Source: Cordilura impudica (taxonomy: Eukaryota > Arthropoda > Insecta > Diptera > Scathophagidae). From it: a DNA stretch of 64,000 bases. Under the pieces are notes generated by a model. That model made no database searches. It saw only the letters and a list, made by a program, of their open reading frames with translations, and was not told the origin of the DNA. How positions within the stretch are numbered: the stretch's first letter is position 1; every line of letters begins with the position of its first letter. Positions 43,879 to 64,000 of the stretch are shown piece by piece. Location: positions 232,466,581 through 232,530,580 of the forward strand of contig OY821517.1 of assembly GCA_963682025.1 (NCBI GenBank). Reading direction: 5' to 3'. The position numbers and the translations under genes are program-made.

Positions 43879-44804
43879 GGTTCGATATGCATTGTGTGCA
43901 TAAGCATGATAATTTGCCGGGAGATGGTATTTTAGGTCGCGATAATCTATGGGGACGCTCCGTCACTGATGCGATTAATCTTTCTCTGAAACTGTACTCG
44001 AATGGAGGTGAGTGGAACTTACCTCTGGTTTCTTTGAGGGAGGCCACGGGTTCGGGGGCAGTAAATATCGTGGAGAAAACCATAGTGGCGAAGGCGAGGA
44101 CAGTGTCTATTGCAACCATGGGGATCAATACTAAACATACTACAGTGGTCGTGGAGAAGCAAGAATTGTCGCCAGGAGTATATCTAGGGGCCGCGCTAAC
44201 CAACGTAAAGGATGGGGTGGTGAAAGCGCCCATTCCGAATTCTACTGAGGTTGACTACTACCTAAAGGATGGGTTTATGCCAAAATTCAGTGGATTAGTA
44301 AATTTAAAAGATCCAGGTGCGGGTTTGGTGACGCACGTGCAGGAGGTAGATGTCAAGGAGAGGGTCAGTAGGATAATGGCCACAATAAAGACCGATGCCG
44401 ACTTGAATAGTGAGGAAATGTCGTCCATTCAGGCGATATGCGCAACGTACCATGATATCTTTTGGTTAGAGGGTGATAAACTATCTTGCAAGAATATGGT
44501 AAAGCATAAAATTCCCGTGCAGCCTGGACAGCTGCCGATTAATCAGAAGCAGTACAGGTTACCTCAGATTCATCGTGAGGAAATTAATCGGCAGGTCCAG
44601 AAGTTCCAGGACGATGGCATAATTTCACATAGCGTGTCACCGTGGAATTCGCCATTACTATTGGTTCCAAAGAAGTCGTCTAAGGCAGGGACCAAGAGCT
44701 GGCGACTAGTGGTAGACTTTCGTAAACTGAATGAGGCAACTCTGAAGCAGGTATTCCCCATTCCAAGGATGGATGAAACTTTTGGACCAGTTGGGCAGCA
44801 GTAG
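43875..44804 (+). pseudogene. Parent pol: rest of protease, linker and RT fingers
   Basis: This continues the frame broken at 25560: FDMHCVHKHDNLPGDGILGR, the linker (LSPGVYLGAALTNV), then HKIPVQPGQLPINQ and [17 protein letters not shown] one-base T insertion at about 44780 (AAACTTTTGG against AAATTTTGG at 40153) shifts the frame and ends it at 44804. ATG 43746 in the same frame lies in the LTR and is not a real start. Confidence 0.88.
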
Positions 44805-45112
44805 ATATTTTTCCACGTTGGATTTGGCCAGTGGTTATCATCAGGTGGAAATGGATAAACAGGACAAAGAAAAAACAGCATTCAGTACGGCGTTGGGTCA
44901 CTTTGAATTTAATAGGATTCCATTCGGATTAACAGGCGCACCGGCAACCTTCCAAAGATAAATGAATCATGTGCTAACAGGTCTTCAGGGTATTGAATGT
45001 TTTGTATGTTTGGACGATATTGTCATATATGGTAGTAGTCTAGCCGAACACGACTCAAGGCTATGTAAAGTGCTGCAGCTGTTGAAGGAAAATAATTTGA
45101 AAGCTTAATTGA
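44773..45112 (+). pseudogene. Parent RT palm, with nonsense codon and deletion
   Basis: [17 protein letters not shown], then [16 protein letters not shown], then TAA at 44959-44961, then MNHVLTGLQGIECFVCLDDI with the catalytic LDD at about 45010. After NNLKA the expected RT thumb and connection (a few hundred bases) are missing; a short duplication of TTGAAAGCTTAA marks the deletion. Confidence 0.85.
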
Positions 45113-45130
45113 AAGCTTAAAAAGGCGATA

Positions 45131-45556
45131 ATGCCGCCTCCGGTGTTGACATTCCCTGATTTTTCAAAACCCTTCGTATTGACCACGGATGCTAGCGGTG
45201 GAGCGATAGGAGCAGTTCTTTCCCAGGATAGTGGCGGAGGTGATCGTCCCATTGCATTTGCAAGCCGTGCGTTGAATGGGGCGGAAACTCGATACTCCAC
45301 GATAGAGAAGGAGTTTCTGGCAATCGTATGGGCGGTGAAAAATTTTCGGCCATACTTGTTGGGTCTGCACTTTAAGATTTTTACCGATCATCAACCGCTG
45401 AAAGGCATTGCGAACTTGAAGGATCAAACTTCAAGGTTGGCGCGCTTTAGACATAAGCTGTCAGAATATGATTTTGAAATCTGGTACAAGCCGGGCAAGA
45501 AGAATCAGAATGCGGATGTACTAAGCAGATACCATATTCGACGGAGGAAATACTGA
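45131..45556 (+). pseudogene. Parent RNase H
   Basis: The frame starts within the RT-RH junction ([20 protein letters not shown]). It shows [13 protein letters not shown], the Glu motif [10 protein letters not shown] and TDHQPLKG, then [10 protein letters not shown] near its end. It stops at TGA overlapping the ATG of the next frame. In a normal single pol frame it would continue into integrase, so a one-base shift is likely near 45550. Confidence 0.85.
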
Positions 45557-46775
45557 TGGTTAAAACTAGGGCCATGTCGAAGGGCGAAGGAAAAAATCAT
45601 GCGGGGAGCTCAGGTCACGGGAAGGACAAAGAGGTTCACAGCGGGAACAAAGAGAGTAGTGAAAAAGGACCAAGCGATGTTAGTGACCCATCGGTCGAGG
45701 TGGTGGTCGATGGGGAACCAAGGTATGTGGTGTTAAAGGATCCTAAAGAGATCGCGACAGTGTTAAAGGATTTTCACGATAGTCCTTTGGGTGGTCACGT
45801 GGGTGTGCAGGCGACCGTTAAAAGGATAAAGAGGCAATTTCGCTGGGTCGGCATGCACAGGGATATTAAACAATATGTGAAGAAGTGCGTTAAATGTCAG
45901 CAAAATAAGAGTGCCAAGAAAACGTTTATGCCGATGGTCCTCACGGGTACTCCTAGCCGACCTTTTCAGAAGGTATATATGGATGTGGTGGGACCTCTCC
46001 CTGAAAGCACTACGGGTAACAAATTGATATTGACTTTTCAAGATGATTTTTCGAAATTTATGTTGTGCGCAGCAATGCCGGATGGGGAGGCTAGTACTGT
46101 GGCGAAAATTTTCTTTAACGAAATTATAGCCAAGTATGGGGTTCCAAGCATGCTGGTCACGGACAATGGGACAAATTTCATGTCAAAGATATTTTCGGAT
46201 ACCTGTAGGTTGTTAGGGGTCAAGAAATTGAACATCACTCCATATCACCCGCAGGCAAACGGCTCATTGGAGAGGAGTCACCGTCCTTTGGCGGAGTACT
46301 TGAGGAGCTTCGTCAATGAGGATGGTAGCAATTGGGATCAATGGATGGCACCGGCGATGCATGTGCATAACAACACTGTACATTCATCTACGGGCCAGAC
46401 CCCATTTAAGACATTATACGGTTTCGACATCGACTTACCGACCAACCTAAGTAGAAAATGCACACCACTTTACAATACGGATGACCCAAACAAAGTCCTT
46501 AAATATCAGATACAGCGCTCGCATGAACTAGTGCGAAAGAATCAGACGAGGGCTAAGTTGTTGTCGAAAAAGGCTTATGACAGGAAGGTAAATGCTGTGT
46601 CCTTTGCAGTAGGTGATACGGTGCTTGTTAGGAACAACACCAGGAAAAATAAGTTTTCACCCATTTGGACTGGACCTTATGAGTTGGGGTAAACAGTCCG
46701 GTAACTTCCACGGTGCGCATAAAGGGGAAGAATCGCAAGTGGCATAATAACCATTTACGGGCGTTCCACCAGTGA
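45556..46775 (+). pseudogene. Parent integrase, nearly complete
   Basis: From ATG 45556 a Gly/Ser/Lys-rich linker leads to the H2C2 zinc finger (HDSPLGGHVG, CVKCQQNKSAKK). The catalytic core follows: YMDVVGPLPES, LVTDNGTNFMSK and YHPQANGSLERSHRPL carry D, D and E. The C-terminal domain reads SFAVGDTVLVRNN then IWTGPYELG. The frame stops at 46690-46692 because of a shift in GAGTTGGGGTAA. Past the shift the usual end (KGKNRKWHNNHLRAFHQ) is readable up to TGA 46773-46775. Confidence 0.9.
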
Positions 46776-46888
46776 TCGCATTATTTGGTCTGAAATCATT
46801 CCATTTAATACACATGTCCATGATGAAGGTTTTGTTGTTTATTTTAGTAATTGTGTATTTGAGGTGGTGAGGGGAAGGTTGGGGGTTT

Positions 46889-47308
46889 ATGCGTAACCCG
46901 CCGACAAGTGTGTCCCACCAGGAAGCCTCAGTTTTTTTTATATGGAGGGTGACGCCATGTGTAGCGGGCACACCTCAGTGGTTGAGAATGGTTCAACGGA
47001 TTGAATCTGGTATGGGGAGTCAGAAGAGAGTCTCGCAAAATTTGCGGCATACACTGTGGGGAGGGTTTTTGCCGAGAATAGCCTCACAGCGGAATGCAGC
47101 AGGAAACCGTTCTTCTCCGGAGAAGGGTGACGCATTGTATGCGGTCATATGGGTGGCAGTGTTTAGGAAGGACACGTGCCTTAATTTGTTGTTATTTATT
47201 TTGAAGTGTTTTGGAAATTTTAGGTTGGACATGTATATACAAGGAGGTTTAGATATGGTTTCGGTCGGACCACAGATGGATCGGCTTGCTGGTGTCTTAT
47301 TGCTGTAG
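46889..47308 (+). CDS. Possible post-pol ORF of the parent (unassigned)
   Basis: This 139-residue frame begins 113 bases after pol and includes TPCVAGTPQWLRMVQRIESG and a hydrophobic stretch LNLLLFILKCFGNF. The antisense left copy has a recognisably similar protein (37656-38031, -) with one frame change. Similarity alone may reflect DNA identity, and no domain is recognised. Some gypsy elements have a third ORF after pol, but nothing here shows an envelope-type protein. The start codon is uncertain. Confidence 0.3.
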   Translation: MRNPPTSVSHQEASVFFIWRVTPCVAGTPQWLRMVQRIESGMGSQKRVSQNLRHTLWGGFLPRIASQRNAAGNRSSPEKGDALYAVIWVAVFRKDTCLNLLLFILKCFGNFRLDMYIQGGLDMVSVGPQMDRLAGVLLL

Positions 47309-47737
47309 AAATAGGAATAGCTCTGCTGTTGGGCAAAAGTGCTTCTTCGTGCGGATCTGTATCCGAAGCAAATCGCAATTAAGTGAAGGTAATAGTTGAT
47401 AGTTTATTGAATGTGGTCGTAGTTTTTATTTATTAGAGCAAAAGTAACCATTCATTAAAATACAATGATTTGAGTTGTTTTTCTGTCAAAGGTGTAAATG
47501 CGTATTGGTATAGGATTAGCTGAGTATTGGTTTTTTTTCCCTATGACATTTTTCTTTAAGCGGAAGTTGGAGTCGTCTGGATGGTCGCTGCACTCCTGCG
47601 GTTGGGCCGACGAGGCCGGTGGGGTACTTTCCAGATGCAGCGGACCCACCAATGGAGGAGAAAATATATTTAAAAAAAAAAATACATACAAGGAAAGATA
47701 TTAAAAAGAAAAGAAAAAAGAAATAATAATAAGAAAA

Positions 47738-48057
47738 GATGGGAGATCTCCCCATGTAAAAAAAAATATAACAATAATGAGAAAGGATGGGAGATCTCCT
47801 CACGTTTTAAAACTAAAAATGATTGAAAAAAAATATATATAATAATCATAAGAAAAGATGGGAGTTCTCCTCACCTAGAAAAGAAAAAAAAAATTAAAAG
47901 AGAAGACTCCCCACATATGTAAAAGAAAAAAAAAAAAATGGTTGAAAAAATTATATATATATATAAGTATAAAAAAAAAACCATTAAGAAAAGATGGGAG
48001 GCCCCCTCCTTAAAAAAGAAAAGAGTAATAAGGATAAAAAATGGGAGGTCTCCCCAT
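47738..48057 (+). repeat. Array of short palindromes in the 3' region
   Basis: GATGGGAGATCTCCCC-like motifs occur at 47738, 47786, 47858, 47993 and 48041, with a relict near 47903. The first holds the perfect palindrome GGGAGATCTCCC. A-rich spacers separate them. The same array is found at 40675-40890 and, reversed, at 36960-37280. Confidence 0.75.
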
Positions 48058-48220
48058 ACATACAATTTAAAAAAAAAAAAAAAACAATGAATATATATAG
48101 ATAGTAGCATACATATTTGTTTAAAAAAAAAAAAAAAAAGAGGAAGAAGATTTAGAGATCAAACATACATATCTATTTAAAAACACATATTTTAAAGAAA
48201 GAAAAAAACATGTAGCATAC

Positions 48221-48291
48221 ATACTTGTTAAAAGAAAAAGAATATATAGACATTAAACATACATATTTAAAAAAAAAAAAAAAACTACATA

Positions 48292-48328
<37 letters not shown>

Positions 48329-48437
48329 CATACATAAGAAAAGAAAAAAGGAAAATATGAATACATACTTGTTAAAAGAAAAAGAATATATAGACATTAA
48401 ACATACATATTTAAAAAAAAAAAAAAAAAACTACATA

Positions 48438-48476
<39 letters not shown>

Positions 48477-48508
48477 CATACATAAGAAAAGAAAAAATTA
48501 AAATATGA
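48221..48508 (+). repeat. 144-bp tandem duplication with AT microsatellites
   Basis: Two units start ATACTTGTTAAAAG at 48221 and 48365. Each has an (AT)n run and the same A-rich flanks. Confidence 0.8.
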
Positions 48509-49067
48509 ATACATATTTAGAAAAAAAAAATAATATATTTAAAAAAGAAAAGAAGATATATTAGGATATACTCTAAGCATACACATATTGAGAGAAATAT
48601 ATTCAAAGAAAGGAAAAAAAAAATTTAATATATATGTACATATTATATTAGCAGAAGAAAGAATTTGAAAAAAAAAAGAAAGGAAAGAATTAATCTTGAA
48701 ATAGTTATTGTTCAAAGAAAAAAAAAAAGGGAGTTACTGTATTAAAATATGAGTAGAAAATATATCTATAGTTTAGTTAGTTGTAAATAGTAGAGGAAAT
48801 GCTCCTTTTTTGTTATATTAGTAAAGTTAGGGAATTCCAACCCAAGTCCACTGAGAGCGATGCTGATCAGCATTCATCAAGAAAGCAGCTAGAAGCAGTA
48901 GGCTGACAGGACAGAAAACTGAGCACAAGAAAGAGAGAAGAGTTCAACGAGAATTTGGTATGTGATTGGCTATTCATAGGCTTCTACCCACACAGATTGG
49001 AAAGGCCGTTGTGACGAGATATGGTTGTTCCGGGTTAGAACTCCTGTTTATTTTGTGAGGGGCGCTG

Positions 49068-49215
49068 CCAAGAGGAAATGGCCAAAATGAGCTATGTCGG
49101 TTTGGCCAGGCAGTAAGCTGAGTCCTGTGGCGATGAATTAACCAAGAGGAAATGGCCAAAATGAGATATGTTGGTTTGGCCAGGCAGTAAGCTGAGTCCT
49201 GTGACGATAAATTAA
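49068..49215 (+). repeat. 74-bp tandem duplication
   Basis: CCAAGAGGAAATGGCC starts at 49068 and again at 49142. Each unit runs through CAGTAAGCTGAGTCCTGTG to TTAACC. Confidence 0.85.
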
Positions 49216-49303
49216 CCATTCGCATCCCTTTGCATTATTGAAGGTCATCGGAGAATGGCCAGGGCTTATATTGAATATTACGGTAAGCGCCAATGAATTA
49301 TGG

Positions 49304-64000
<14,697 letters not shown>

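Overview
The window looks like insect (probably higher fly) nuclear DNA. It is AT-rich and packed with insect-type transposable elements. The only host coding sequence I can defend is one 116-base exon of a nicotinic acetylcholine receptor subunit at 5888-6003 (+), with a good splice donor. Much of the window may be intron of that gene, but this is inference.

Left part (1-20512): the 3' half of a broken copia element (1 to about 2517) sits in the gag remnant of a decayed Ty3/gypsy element (about 2521-3560). Gene-poor DNA follows, holding the receptor exon and a Harbinger-like MITE (6813-7308, TAA duplication). A second, heavily broken copia element (about 9050-12833) abuts an antisense BEL/Pao fragment (12834-14234). 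A Transib element (RAG1-type transposase, minus strand, from 14235) is inserted in the BEL fragment. The Transib is itself split by a complete 2,412-bp piggyBac element (16300-18711) with TTAA duplications.

Middle part (20513-49305): a Ty3/gypsy-type element with roughly 1-kb LTRs, here called the parent, is inserted in the Transib 5' region. Its order is LTR 20513-21536, leader holding a 1.1-kb fold-back Mutator-like element (22263-23363, 9-bp duplication), gag, protease. The protease is interrupted exactly at 25561 by an 18,314-bp composite and resumes at 43875 with a shared TTGG duplication; RT, RNase H and integrase then run to 46775, followed by a long 3' region. The composite has a divergent antisense copy of the same family on its left and a scrambled sense copy on its right, joined head to head, so both outer ends are U5 ends. 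A second gypsy family (element C, 26376-32582, ATAC duplication) is inserted in the antisense copy's LTR. The element-C end plus flank is tandemly duplicated (31419-33808 and 33809-36433).

Right part (49306-64000): nearly 15 kb of trinucleotide repeat, ATT on the + strand to about 59238 and then AAT to the window end. The first roughly 8.17 kb shows no interruption. No rRNA, tRNA, CRISPR array or bacterial-type gene was recognised. All transposon coding regions carry stops, frameshifts or deletions, so no element here looks autonomous; the piggyBac and element C are the least damaged.
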